Shown: positions 34,917 through 43,893 of the stretch, piece by piece | Layout: the number at the start of each line of letters is the position of its first letter | How positions within the stretch are numbered: position 1 is the stretch's first letter | Origin: a bacterium | GTDB taxonomy: Bacteria > CAIWAD01 | Direction: 5' to 3' | DNA: 64,000 nt | NCBI GenBank assembly: GCA_030429345.1 | Contig: JAUIFJ010000004.1 | Location: 118,916 to 182,915, forward strand | Program-made: the position numbers and the translations under genes | Notes under the pieces: model-generated | What the model saw: only the letters and a program-made list of their open reading frames with translations | Database searches by the model: none | What the model was told of the DNA's origin: nothing

Positions 34917-36056
34917 ATGGCTGAGCACGCTGTCATTGTAGACGCCCTGCGCACCCCGATCGGCCTCAAGAAGGGCGCGCTGGTGCCGCTGCGCATGGAC
35001 GAGATCACCGCCGGTCTGGTGGGCGGACTGCTTGCCCGCCATCCGGATCTGCCGGCGGAGGCCCTGGGAGACCTGGTGCTGGGCTGCGCCTTCCCGGAAG
35101 GGGCGCAAGGCATGCTGGCCGCCCGGGGAGTGGCCCTGCTCGCCGGCCTGCCGCCGAGCGTGCCGGCGCGGGTGATCAACCGCTTCTGCGGGTCCAGCAT
35201 GGACGCCTGCCACGCCGTATCACGCGCCATCGAGTGCGGGGACATGGATTGCGGCCTGGCGGTCGGCATGGAGGACATGTTCGCCGTACCCATGGGCGGA
35301 TTCAATCCGGATTTCAATCCCCGCCTGGCTGCCGACGAGTACTACATGGGCATGGGGGAAACAGCCGAGAACCTGGCCGGCGACCTGTCCATCTCCCGCG
35401 AGGACCAGGAGGCCTTCGCTGTCGCCAGCCACGAAAAGGCCCTGGCCGCGCAGGCCGCCGGGCGCTTCGAGCGGGAAGTCCTGCCGGTCCGGCTCCAGGG
35501 AGTGGAGCTCACGCGGGACGAGGGGCCGCGGAAACCGGACCTGCAGAAGATCCGCTCGCTGGATCCGGCCTTCCGGGAAGGGGGCACGATCACGGCCGCC
35601 ACCAGTTCCCCGGTCAGCAAGGGGGCGGCCGGACTGCTGATCGCCTCCCGCGCCTTCGCCGTGGAACACGGACTGCCGATCCGCGCGGAGATTGTCTCAC
35701 GCGCCCTCGCCGGAGTCGAGCCGACACGGATGGGCGCGGGCCCGCTGCCGGCCAGCGAGGCCGCCCTTGCGCGGGCCGGACTGGGCATGGACGACCTGGA
35801 CGCCATCGAGCTCAACGAGGCCTTCGCCGCGCAGAGCCTCTATGTGATCCGCAAGGGAGGCTGGCCGCAGGAGAAGATCAACCTCTTCGGCGGGGCCATC
35901 GCCATGGGGCACCCGCTGGGCGCTTCGGGCGCGCGCATCCTCTGCACCCTGCTCAATGTGCTCGAGACGAAGGAGCTGAAGACGGGGCTGGCGACCATGT
36001 GCATCGGCGGAGGCCAGGGCATCGCCACCATCCTGCAGAGGCCCGACAATGCCTGA
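34917..36056 (+). CDS. fadA: Acetyl-CoA acyltransferase (thiolase)
   Basis: 379 aa. The nucleophilic Cys91 is in NRFCGSSMDA; the C-terminal GHPLGASGARILCT carries the catalytic His, and CIGGGQG the second Cys. The ELNEAFAAQ motif is also present. It cleaves 3-ketoacyl-CoA in the last step of beta-oxidation. GGAGAAGC lies before ATG 34917. It overlaps the next gene by 8 nt. Confidence 0.94.
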   Translation: MAEHAVIVDALRTPIGLKKGALVPLRMDEITAGLVGGLLARHPDLPAEALGDLVLGCAFPEGAQGMLAARGVALLAGLPPSVPARVINRFCGSSMDACHAVSRAIECGDMDCGLAVGMEDMFAVPMGGFNPDFNPRLAADEYYMGMGETAENLAGDLSISREDQEAFAVASHEKALAAQAAGRFEREVLPVRLQGVELTRDEGPRKPDLQKIRSLDPAFREGGTITAATSSPVSKGAAGLLIASRAFAVEHGLPIRAEIVSRALAGVEPTRMGAGPLPASEAALARAGLGMDDLDAIELNEAFAAQSLYVIRKGGWPQEKINLFGGAIAMGHPLGASGARILCTLLNVLETKELKTGLATMCIGGGQGIATILQRPDNA

Positions 36057-38391
36057 GATCCACTGCGTGGCCGTCCTCGGCGCCGGCGTGATGGGCGCCC
36101 GCATCGCCGCCCACCTGGCGAACACGGGACACCGGGTGCTGCTCTACGACCAGGACCGCTCCCGGGCCGAAGCCGGACTGCAGGGCGCGCTCAAGGCAAA
36201 GCCCGCGGCCTTCTTCCTGCCGCAGCTTGCCCGCGCTGTCACACCGCTGGGCATCGACGACGACGCGGCCCGTGTCGCGGAAGCCGACTGGGTCTGCGAG
36301 GCGATTCCCGAGGTGCTGGAATGGAAACAGCAGCTCTTCCGCCAGCTGGTGGAGCACATCCGCCCCGACGCCGTGCTCAGCACCAATACCAGCGGCCTGC
36401 CCGCCGAGGCGATCGCAGCCGGGATGCCGGAAGACCTGCGTCGGCGTTTCCTGGTGACCCATTTCTTCAATCCCCCGCGCTACCTGCGGCTGCTCGAGCT
36501 GGCCGCCCTGCCGGAAGGGGATCCGCAGGTGCTTGCCGCCTTCCGGCGCTACGCGGAGGAGCGCCTGGGCAAGGGAGTGGTCGAGGTCTGTCACACGCCG
36601 AACTTCATCGCCAACCGCGTCGGCGTCTTCAGCATGCTGCACAGCCTGCATACCGCCCTGGCCCAGGGCCTGGGTGTGGAGGAGGTGGACGCTTTGAGCG
36701 GGCGCCTCATCGGACGGCCGAAGAGCGCCACCTTCCGCACGGCCGACGTGGTGGGACTGGATACCCTCGTGCATGTCACACAGGCGACGCACGCGGCCTG
36801 CGCCAACGATCCCTGGCGTTCGACCTTCGAGCTGCCGGACTTCCTGCCGCGGCTGGTCGAACGCGGCGACATCGGGCAGAAGGCCGGCCGCGGTTTCTAC
36901 CTCAAGGAGGGGCGGGAGATCCGCCAGCTGGACATGGGCAGCCTGGAGTACGTGCCCCAGCGGAAGCCACGCTTCGACAGCCTGAGAAGCTGGCGAGGCT
37001 GGAAGGATCTTCGCCAGCGCCTGCACAAGCTGTATTACGAGGATGATCGCGCGGGGACCTGGCTGCGCGCCGTCATCGGGGAATCCCTGTGCTACGCGGC
37101 CTGGCACCTGCAGGAGATCGCCGGGGGCCGCATCGAGCGCGTGGACCAGGCCCTGCGCGAGGGCTTCGGCTGGGACCTTGGGCCCTTCGAGCTCTGGGAC
37201 GCCATCGGACCCGAACGGAGCCTGGCCCTGCTCAGGCGGGAAGGGCGACGCCTGGCCCCCTGGCTCGACTCCTTTCTGCAACACGGCGATAACCGTTTCT
37301 ACCGCTGGCAGGGAGCGCGCCTGCAGGTCTGGCGTCCAGGGCGCGAGGCCTACGAGGAGGTGGTACAACCCTCGGAAACCCTTCAGCTGGAGAGCTGCCG
37401 CCGCCTGCATCCGGCGGCCTATCGCAGCTGGTCGGCAAGTCTGCAGGACATCGGCGAGGGAGTGGGCTGCCTGCACCTGCACAGCGTGCTGCAGCCGGAG
37501 CTGAATCCCATCGACGAGAGCGTGATCGAGACCTTCGAGGCCGCTCTGCAGGTGGTTCCGGACCGGGGCTGGAAAGGGCTCGTGATCACGCACGATGGTC
37601 AGAACTTCTGCGCCGGCGCCAACCTGCAGATGATTCTCGGCCTGGCGCGGGGCGGAAAGGCCTCCCGCATCGAGCAGGTCTGCGCCCAGTTCCAGGAAGC
37701 CATTCGCCGCCTGCGCTTCGCGCCCTTTCCAGTGGTGGCCGCGCCCTTCCAGATCTGCCTGGGCGGCGGAGTCGAATTGTCCACCAGCATGGACCGGGTC
37801 GTGGCGCACGCCGAACTCTACGCCGGGCTGGTCGAGGCGGGAGTCGGCGTGATCCCCGCGGGTGGCGGGTGTCTGCGCGTGTTGCAGCATGCCGCCAAAG
37901 GGCTTGCCGGGCGGCGACCGGGACCCTTTCCCCCGGTGCAGAGGGCCTTCGAGGCCATCGGCTTCGCCCGGGTCAGCAGTTCGGCGGCCGAAGCCTTCCG
38001 CATGGGCCTCTTCGATCCGGAATCGGAGATCGAGATCAACCGCGAGCGGCTGCTGGCAAGGGCGCGCCGCAGCGTGCTCGAGCTCGCTGCGGAGTATACG
38101 CCGCCGGAGACGGTGGAGCTGCAGTTGCCTGGGATCGGCGGACGGACGGCACTGGAGCAGAGCGTGATCGCCTTTCGGCGCTCGGGGAAGATCAGCGAAC
38201 ACGACGCCCGCATCGGGCACTCGCTGGCCCGTGTGCTCAGCGGAGGAGAGTCCGCCGCCCCTGGCCGTCCCGTCGGCGAAGACGAGCTGCTGGCGCTGGA
38301 GCGCGAGGAGTTCGCCCGCCTGGCCCTGACGAAGGAGAGCCAGGCGCGCATGGAGCACATGCTGAAGAAGGGCAAGCCGCTCAGGAACTAG
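36049..38391 (+). CDS. fadN: 3-hydroxyacyl-CoA dehydrogenase/enoyl-CoA hydratase (FadN-type fusion)
   Basis: 780 aa bifunctional enzyme. The N-terminal NAD-binding dehydrogenase begins VAVLGAGVMGARIAAHLANTG, with the catalytic region around FLVTHFFNPPRYL (His) and NFIANRVG (Asn). The C-terminal crotonase domain starts near residue 460 with VITHDGQNFCAGANLQMIL and CLGGGVELSTSMDRVVAHAELYAGLVEAGVGVIPAGGG. This order (dehydrogenase then hydratase) is the reverse of E. coli FadB and matches Bacillus FadN. With fadE and fadA it reproduces the B. subtilis fadNAE gene set, in the order E-A-N. Confidence 0.92.
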   Translation: MPEIHCVAVLGAGVMGARIAAHLANTGHRVLLYDQDRSRAEAGLQGALKAKPAAFFLPQLARAVTPLGIDDDAARVAEADWVCEAIPEVLEWKQQLFRQLVEHIRPDAVLSTNTSGLPAEAIAAGMPEDLRRRFLVTHFFNPPRYLRLLELAALPEGDPQVLAAFRRYAEERLGKGVVEVCHTPNFIANRVGVFSMLHSLHTALAQGLGVEEVDALSGRLIGRPKSATFRTADVVGLDTLVHVTQATHAACANDPWRSTFELPDFLPRLVERGDIGQKAGRGFYLKEGREIRQLDMGSLEYVPQRKPRFDSLRSWRGWKDLRQRLHKLYYEDDRAGTWLRAVIGESLCYAAWHLQEIAGGRIERVDQALREGFGWDLGPFELWDAIGPERSLALLRREGRRLAPWLDSFLQHGDNRFYRWQGARLQVWRPGREAYEEVVQPSETLQLESCRRLHPAAYRSWSASLQDIGEGVGCLHLHSVLQPELNPIDESVIETFEAALQVVPDRGWKGLVITHDGQNFCAGANLQMILGLARGGKASRIEQVCAQFQEAIRRLRFAPFPVVAAPFQICLGGGVELSTSMDRVVAHAELYAGLVEAGVGVIPAGGGCLRVLQHAAKGLAGRRPGPFPPVQRAFEAIGFARVSSSAAEAFRMGLFDPESEIEINRERLLARARRSVLELAAEYTPPETVELQLPGIGGRTALEQSVIAFRRSGKISEHDARIGHSLARVLSGGESAAPGRPVGEDELLALEREEFARLALTKESQARMEHMLKKGKPLRN

Positions 38392-38449
38392 AGTCCCGCT
38401 TCCTCCGCCTGGACACTCCTTGCCAGTGGCCGGCACCGCGACCTGGAAG

Positions 38450-38491
38450 CCCCGTAGCGGGGAGAATCGCCCCGGCGGGGAAATCCGCCCC
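38450..38491. repeat. GC-rich hairpin cluster after fadN
   Basis: CCCCG-TAG-CGGGG at 38450-38462 and competing CCCC/GGGG and GGCGG/CCGCC hairpins at 38470-38489. No T-run follows, so termination is uncertain. Confidence 0.4.
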
Positions 38492-38558
38492 ACATTCCAC
38501 GGAAAGATCCTGCAAGATCAGTTCTTGTTTTACATGAACTTGGGGCCTTCTCCGAAAG

Positions 38559-38574
38559 TGGCCCGTCCCTTGCC
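38559..38574 (+). promoter_or_regulatory. Sigma-54 (-24/-12) promoter candidate
   Basis: TGGCCCG-TCCC-TTGCC: the GG and GC elements are at exact sigma-54 spacing, 40 nt before the ATG of the Cys-rich protein. A dyad (AGTTC...GAACT, 38520-38540) lies upstream, where an activator could bind. The downstream operon encodes a sigma-54 activator. Confidence 0.65.
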
Positions 38575-38613
38575 TTCCCCTGTGGCAACGTCCTACAGGA
38601 GAAGGAGTTCCTC

Positions 38614-38982
38614 ATGTTGTACGATGGCACAACCCTGGCGCGTCCCGCCGGACGGGAGGTCCGGGAAGAGGCGCCTGCCTTGTCTCACGCAAAGAATCCC
38701 TTGAACCTCCGCGGCCTGTGCCGCACCTGCGAAGAAGCGGAACACTGCGCTTTCCGCGAGCGAGCGGAGGTCATCCACCACTGCAACGAGTATCGCGTCG
38801 TCGAGTCCGACGGAGCCGCCATGCGCCTTGCGTTGCTCGTTCCGGAGACCTGCGCCACGGTCGACGTGGACGCAGCGGTCGGACTGTGCTCCAATTGCCA
38901 GCACCGCGAGGACTGCGGCATGCGGCGCCTTCCGGGCGGCGTGTGGCATTGCGAAGAGTACGCTCTCAGGAAGGAGGCCTGA
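38614..38982 (+). CDS. Cys-rich protein with tandem CX2CX5CX11C motifs
   Basis: 122 aa with two copies of one motif of identical spacing: C36-C39-C45-C57 followed by NEY, and C92-C95-C101-C113 followed by EEY. Both follow CX2CX5CX11CxEY, preceded by LC(R/S)xC. Four cysteines per unit suit a zinc or Fe-S site. Isolated copies of the second motif (GVWHCEEY) are familiar from small deltaproteobacterial and acetogen proteins, but no function is known to me. AAGGAG precedes ATG 38614. It is the first gene of the glutamate dehydrogenase operon, 2 nt before GDH. Confidence 0.8.
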   Translation: MLYDGTTLARPAGREVREEAPALSHAKNPLNLRGLCRTCEEAEHCAFRERAEVIHHCNEYRVVESDGAAMRLALLVPETCATVDVDAAVGLCSNCQHREDCGMRRLPGGVWHCEEYALRKEA

Positions 38983-38984
38983 TC

Positions 38985-40331
38985 ATGGGCATGCACCCCT
39001 ATCCCGCGCAGGTCCTGAATTCGCTGCGCGGCCGGAATCCCTGGGAAACCGAGTTTCTCCAGGCCGTCGAAGAGGTCTTCGAATCCGTCTCGCCGCTCTT
39101 CGAGCTGAATCCCCAGTATGCCTCGGAGGCGATCCTGGAGAGGATGACGGAGCCCGAGCGCATCATCAGTTTTCGTGTGCCATGGACCGATGACCAGGGG
39201 AGGCATCGCGTCAATCGCGGCTTCCGTGTACAGTTCAACAGCGCCCTGGGCCCCTACAAGGGCGGGCTGCGCTTCCATCCTTCCGTAACACAGAGTTCGC
39301 TGAAGTTCCTCGGTTTCGAGCAGGGCTTCAAGAACGCGCTGACCGGATTGCCGATGGGCGGCGGCAAGGGGGGCGCCGACTTCGACTTCCGCAACTGCAC
39401 GGATCGCGAGCGCATGGCCTTCTGCCAGAGCTTCATGAGCGAACTCTACCGCCATATCGGACCGGACATCGATGTGCCGGCGGGAGACATCGGCGTCGGG
39501 GCCAGGGAGATCGGCTATCTCTTCGGCCAGTACAAGCGCCTGACCGGTTCGTTCCATGGAGTCCTGACAGGCAAGAGGCTGGAATGGGGCGGCAGTCTTT
39601 TGCGCCCCGAGGCAACGGGCTACGGCATTGTCTATCTTGCCGATGCCATGTTGCGCGCCGCGGGCGAAGGGCTGGAAGGCAAGCGCATTGCCCTTTCCGG
39701 CTTCGGCAACGTGGCCTGGGGAGTTGCCCGCAAGGCCGAGGAGCTGGGCGGAGTGGTGATCAGCCTGTCCGGGCCGGACGGTTCGATCCATGATCCGGAA
39801 GGAATCCGCGGAGAGAAACTGGAGTACATGCTTGAGATGAGGCTCAGCCCCCGCGACGAGATCCGTCCCTACGCGGACCGTTTCAAGGTGGAGTTCCGCC
39901 CGGGACGCCGCCCGTGGGATCTTCCCTGCGAGCTGGCGATTCCCTGCGCCATCCAGAACGAACTGGACGAGGACGATGCGCGCTCGCTGGTCCGGAACCA
40001 GTGCCGCTACGTGGTCGAAGGGGCCAACATGCCCTGCACGGCGGGAGCCGTCGAAGTCCTGCAGGGAGCGGGCCTGGTCTTCGTTCCCGGCAAGGCGGCA
40101 AACGCAGGTGGCGTGGCGGTGTCGGGGCTGGAGATGGCGCAGAACAGCGCAAGGCGCAGCTGGCCGGCGGAGGAGATCGACACCCTTCTGCGGGCGACCA
40201 TGGAAACGATCCATGACACCTGCCTGCAGGTGGCGGAAGAAGTGGGGCAGGCCGGGGACTATGTCGTCGGCGCGAACATCGCCGGCTTCCGCAAGGTGGC
40301 CGACGCGATGATCGATCAGGGACTTGTATGA
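38985..40331 (+). CDS. gdhA: Glutamate dehydrogenase (probably NADP type)
   Basis: 448 aa, the length of the hexameric GdhA group. The active-site region PYKGGLRFHPSV, QGFKNALTGLPMGGGKGGADFDF (catalytic Lys) and DIDVPAGDIGVGAREIGYLFGQYKRL are all typical, as are GYGIVYLADAML and the dinucleotide loop ALSGFGNVAWG. It converts 2-oxoglutarate and ammonia to glutamate, reversibly. AAGGAGG is 8 nt before ATG 38985. It sits between the Cys-rich gene and a two-component system, all in one direction. Confidence 0.95.
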   Translation: MGMHPYPAQVLNSLRGRNPWETEFLQAVEEVFESVSPLFELNPQYASEAILERMTEPERIISFRVPWTDDQGRHRVNRGFRVQFNSALGPYKGGLRFHPSVTQSSLKFLGFEQGFKNALTGLPMGGGKGGADFDFRNCTDRERMAFCQSFMSELYRHIGPDIDVPAGDIGVGAREIGYLFGQYKRLTGSFHGVLTGKRLEWGGSLLRPEATGYGIVYLADAMLRAAGEGLEGKRIALSGFGNVAWGVARKAEELGGVVISLSGPDGSIHDPEGIRGEKLEYMLEMRLSPRDEIRPYADRFKVEFRPGRRPWDLPCELAIPCAIQNELDEDDARSLVRNQCRYVVEGANMPCTAGAVEVLQGAGLVFVPGKAANAGGVAVSGLEMAQNSARRSWPAEEIDTLLRATMETIHDTCLQVAEEVGQAGDYVVGANIAGFRKVADAMIDQGLV

Positions 40332-40344
40332 CAGACGGATCGCG

Positions 40345-41871
40345 ATGAATGGAGTACGAATTCTGGAAGAGGCCCTGGTAGGTGCCCAGGGCACTCTGCT
40401 GGATCTGGCCGCGGCTGGACTGCCGCGGCCTCTTTTCCTTGAACGGGCCCTGGCCGCGCTTCGCGACCTGACCGGTGCCGAAATCCTGCGCCTGTCCTAC
40501 GAGGACGGCGGCGAGAGGGTCGAATGGCGCGAGGCGCGGGGCGCGGTCGAAGAGATCCGGTTCCATGTCCGGCCCCCGGAGGATTCCGTGGAACCGGACA
40601 ACCCAGACGCCCTGCGGTTCCGCATCGATCCCTCCCACACCGGCTGGCTCGAGCTGGAACCGCTCTGGGCCCCGGGCGAGGAGATGGAGCCTTTGCGCCG
40701 GCGGCTTGCCAGGACCCTGGGCGTCGTGCTCGCGATCCAGCGCAGCCAGTCGGCCCTGGCCGAGCGGGTGAAGGAGATCACCTGCATGTATCACATCGCC
40801 CAGGTCGCGGCGGACGCCGGCCTGTCGCTCAAGGAGTCCTGCCGGATGGTGGTGCGGGACCTGCCCGCCGCCTGGCAGTACCCGGAGGTCGCCCGGGCGC
40901 GTATCCTGCTGGACGGATTCTGCTTCGTCTCCGAAGGCTTCTGCGAAGGCCCCGCGCGCCTGCAGGCGCCGATCCGTGTCGGCGGGGTCGAACGCGGACG
41001 GGTCGAGATCTTCTATTCCTCCACGGAACTGCGTCTGGCCGGCCGCCACGTGGAGAACGCCCGGACCTTCCTGCCGGAGGAACATGCCCTCATCGAGGGC
41101 GTCGCGCGCGAGCTGGCGCACATCGTCGAGCGGCGCAGCGCGGAGGCCGAAAGGAAGAAGCTCCAGGAACAGGTCCTGCACGCGGACCGCCTGGCGACCA
41201 TCGGACAGCTGGCGGCCGGCCTGGCCCACGAACTCAACGAGCCCCTTGGCGGCATTCTGGGCTTTTCCCAGCTGCTGGGCAAGTCCCCGCGCCTCTGCGA
41301 GGAGGACCGAACGGATGTATACAAGATCCGCGATGCCTCGCTGATCGCGCGGGAAGTGGTGCAGAAGCTCCTGCTCTTCGCCCGCCAGGCCCCGCCCCGC
41401 CGTTCCGCCGTGGACATGGAAGAACTCTTTCGCTCCGCCCTGGGACTCCTGGAGTCCCGCGCCCGTTCCTCGGGAGTCGCGTTTCAGCGAAGCGGGGTGC
41501 AGCCTGCGCCGCGCGTATACGGAGACAGGGCCCAGCTGCTGCAGGTGCTGGTGAACCTGCTGGTCAACGCCGTGCAGGCATCGAAGCCCGGGCAGACGGT
41601 GGAGCTGGACGTCACGTGCACGGAGAGGACCCTGCGCCTTTCCGTTTCCGACAGCGGGGAAGGCATTCCAGCGGAGAACCTGGAGCGCATCTTCCTGCCC
41701 TTCTTCACGACCAAGAGCCTGGGCGAAGGAACCGGGCTCGGTCTCGCGGTGTCTCACGGAATCGTCCTGGCGCACGGCGGCACGATCCATGCGGAGAACC
41801 GGCCGGGAGGAGGCGCGCTCTTCCGGCTCGCGCTTCCTCTGGGCCCGACAAGGAAACAGGAGCAGGCATGA
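40345..41871 (+). CDS. Sensor histidine kinase, soluble
   Basis: 508 aa with no transmembrane segment, so a cytosolic sensor. The N-terminal about 270 residues look like a GAF-type sensory region. The HisKA box is GLAHELNEPLGGILGFSQLL with His near residue 295, followed by VNLLVNAVQASKPG (N-box), VSDSGEGIPAENLERIFLPFFTTKSLGEGTGLGL (G1, F, G2 boxes). ATG 40345 is chosen; TTG 40324 overlaps the GDH end. It overlaps the response-regulator start (ATGA), so the two are a cognate pair. Confidence 0.9.
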   Translation: MNGVRILEEALVGAQGTLLDLAAAGLPRPLFLERALAALRDLTGAEILRLSYEDGGERVEWREARGAVEEIRFHVRPPEDSVEPDNPDALRFRIDPSHTGWLELEPLWAPGEEMEPLRRRLARTLGVVLAIQRSQSALAERVKEITCMYHIAQVAADAGLSLKESCRMVVRDLPAAWQYPEVARARILLDGFCFVSEGFCEGPARLQAPIRVGGVERGRVEIFYSSTELRLAGRHVENARTFLPEEHALIEGVARELAHIVERRSAEAERKKLQEQVLHADRLATIGQLAAGLAHELNEPLGGILGFSQLLGKSPRLCEEDRTDVYKIRDASLIAREVVQKLLLFARQAPPRRSAVDMEELFRSALGLLESRARSSGVAFQRSGVQPAPRVYGDRAQLLQVLVNLLVNAVQASKPGQTVELDVTCTERTLRLSVSDSGEGIPAENLERIFLPFFTTKSLGEGTGLGLAVSHGIVLAHGGTIHAENRPGGGALFRLALPLGPTRKQEQA

Positions 41872-43235
41872 ACGCGGATCCCTCGGCGGCGTCGATCCTG
41901 ATCGTGGACGATTCCGCCAACATGAGAGAAGTCCTGCGCCGGAACCTGGAGGCCGAAGGGTTCCATGTGCGGCTGGCGGGAGAGGTCGGCGAAGCCCTGC
42001 GCAGGCTCAAGGAGGCCCCCGCCGACCTGGTGATCACCGACGTGCGCATGCCGGGCGTCAGCGGCCTGGAGCTTGTGCGCCATGTGCGCGAGAACGAGAC
42101 GGACACGGAGATCGTCGTGATCACCGCCTACCCGGAAGTGGACGGCGCCTTGCGCGCGATGAAGCTGGGCGCCATCGACTACCTGGGAAAGCCCTTCACC
42201 GACAGCGAGCTGCTCGGCGCTGTATCACAGGCCATGGACCGGCTGCGCATGCGCCGGACAGGAAGCAGCGGCGAACCCTCCCCGCCGGAGGTGCACGGCC
42301 TGATCGGCGACTCGGCGGCCATGCAGGGCCTCGCCCGCCAGATCCAGCGCGCCTCCCGAACGGAGGCCACGGTCCTGATCACGGGGGAAAGCGGCACAGG
42401 CAAGGAACTGGCCGCGCGGGCCGTGCACTATTCGGGAAGCCGCGCGGCCGCGCCTTTTGTCCCGATCAACTGCGGCGCGATTCCGCGGGAGCTGATGGAA
42501 AGCGAGCTCTTCGGCCACCTGCGCGGATCCTTCACCGGGGCCAGCGAGAGCCGCGCCGGCTTCTTCATCACCGCGGACGGCGGCACGATCTTTCTGGACG
42601 AGATCGGCGAGACGGATCCCGCCATGCAGGTCAAACTCCTGCGCGTGCTGCAGGACAAGGAGGTCCGCATGGTCGGCAGCACGGAGGCGCGCAAGGTCGA
42701 TGTGCGGATCATTGCCGCCACGAACCGGGATCTCGAACTGCTGGTGAAGAAGGGGCAGTTCCGGGAGGACCTCTATTTCCGCCTGAACGTGATCGGCCTG
42801 CGCATGCCTCCGCTCCGCGAGCGCGGGGAGGATGTCACACGGCTGGTCCGCCATTTCGCGGAACGGTTCGCGGCCGAACTGGGCCGGAGCGTTCCGCGAT
42901 TCACGGATCACGCCCTGCAGCTGCTGCGACAATATGCCTGGCCGGGCAATGTCCGGGAACTGGAGAACGTGATCCAGCGCCTGCTGGTGATGACCGACGG
43001 GGAACAGATCGAGGCCGTTGATCTGCCGGCCGGAATGAAACAGGCCTCTTTCGCCCTCGACCACGGCGAGGACCTGAGCCTTGCCCAGCTGGAGGAGCGG
43101 CACATCCTGTCCGTCCTGGAGCGGACACGCGGCAACAAGTCGCGCGCCGCGCAGATCCTGGGAATCGACCGCAAGACCCTTCGCCACCGCCTGCAGCAGA
43201 TCAGCGGTTCCGGGGAAAGCGACCCGGGCGCCTAG
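41868..43235 (+). CDS. Sigma-54-dependent response regulator (NtrC type)
   Basis: 455 aa. A receiver domain (VDDSANMREV; phospho-Asp in VITDVRMPG near residue 57; Lys in GKPFTDSE) is followed by a sigma-54 AAA+ domain: Walker A GESGTGKE, GSFTGA loop at 220-225 (normally GAFTGA), Walker B GTIFLDEIGE and arginine region YFRLNVIGLRMPPLRER. A Fis-type HTH (NKSRAAQILGIDRKTLRHRLQQ) ends it. It probably activates the sigma-54 promoter of its own operon. Its stop overlaps the next gene tail-to-tail in CTAG. Confidence 0.93.
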   Translation: MNADPSAASILIVDDSANMREVLRRNLEAEGFHVRLAGEVGEALRRLKEAPADLVITDVRMPGVSGLELVRHVRENETDTEIVVITAYPEVDGALRAMKLGAIDYLGKPFTDSELLGAVSQAMDRLRMRRTGSSGEPSPPEVHGLIGDSAAMQGLARQIQRASRTEATVLITGESGTGKELAARAVHYSGSRAAAPFVPINCGAIPRELMESELFGHLRGSFTGASESRAGFFITADGGTIFLDEIGETDPAMQVKLLRVLQDKEVRMVGSTEARKVDVRIIAATNRDLELLVKKGQFREDLYFRLNVIGLRMPPLRERGEDVTRLVRHFAERFAAELGRSVPRFTDHALQLLRQYAWPGNVRELENVIQRLLVMTDGEQIEAVDLPAGMKQASFALDHGEDLSLAQLEERHILSVLERTRGNKSRAAQILGIDRKTLRHRLQQISGSGESDPGA

Positions 43236-43765
43236 CCTTCCTCGCAGACCGCCTTCAATTTCGCCAGGCCGTCCTCGAACATGGGGCCGACCATGCCGTC
43301 GAAGAGCAGGGCGAACCAGCCGCCGACGAAGGGCATCTCCATTTCGCCTTCCATGCGCCAGGTGACCTCGGTTCCCTCCGGCAGTTCCCTGTAGTACAGA
43401 CCGCCAGTGCTCGGCGTGCGGGTCTCGCCTTCGATGAAGGCCATCTCGTAGCCGACTCCGCGCTCCGCGTCGCACAGGGTGAAGGTCAGTTCGCCGCTGC
43501 CGCTTTCCCCGGTCCAGCTCTGGTGCGCGCCGACCCCGCCGGTCTTCGCTCCGAGTGTAGTACGAATGGTCGGGTCGGCCTCCAGCCAGGGCGTCCACGC
43601 GGGCCAGGAGCGCAAGTCGCCGACCTGGGCGTGCACTTTGTCTACATCGGTCCGGATCGTGATGCTCCGTTCGACCAGGTAGGCCTTCGGCAGGAGCAGG
43701 CCGATCACCAGGAGCAGCACGATCACGACGGCCAGTCCCTGCAGGACGCGTTTCAGAATCTGCAT
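43232..43765 (-). CDS. SRPBCC-family protein, membrane anchored
   Basis: 177 aa. An N-terminal transmembrane helix (GLAVVIVLLLVIGLLLP) is followed by a START/Bet-v1-like SRPBCC domain: RSITIRTDVDKVHAQVGDLRSWPAWTPW is the usual first helix-grip segment, and EVTWRMEGEMEMPFVGG the later strands. Such domains bind hydrophobic ligands; the ligand is unknown. The stop codons of this gene and the response regulator share CTAG. Confidence 0.82.
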   Translation of the reverse strand: MQILKRVLQGLAVVIVLLLVIGLLLPKAYLVERSITIRTDVDKVHAQVGDLRSWPAWTPWLEADPTIRTTLGAKTGGVGAHQSWTGESGSGELTFTLCDAERGVGYEMAFIEGETRTPSTGGLYYRELPEGTEVTWRMEGEMEMPFVGGWFALLFDGMVGPMFEDGLAKLKAVCEEG

Positions 43766-43833
43766 GTTTCCTTCCTTTCAACTGCCGGCCCGGCTTCCCG
43801 ACCGGATGAAGAGCGGAACTTGGCACTCTTTGT

Positions 43834-43852
43834 TTCCTTGTGAAACAAGGAA
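43834..43852. promoter_or_regulatory. 19-bp dyad in divergent promoter region
   Basis: TTCCTTGT-GAA-ACAAGGAA, perfect 8-bp arms, midway between the SRPBCC (minus) and EamA (plus) starts. It could be an operator for both; no regulator can be assigned. Confidence 0.5.
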
Positions 43853-43893
43853 CTCCGCCCCCCGTCCGGCGAAACCGCTTTGCTCAAAGGATC

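Noticed and set aside
43830-43846. Sigma-54 promoter before the EamA gene (TTGGCACTC...)
   Set aside because: The -24 half looks right, but GTTT stands where TTGC is needed.
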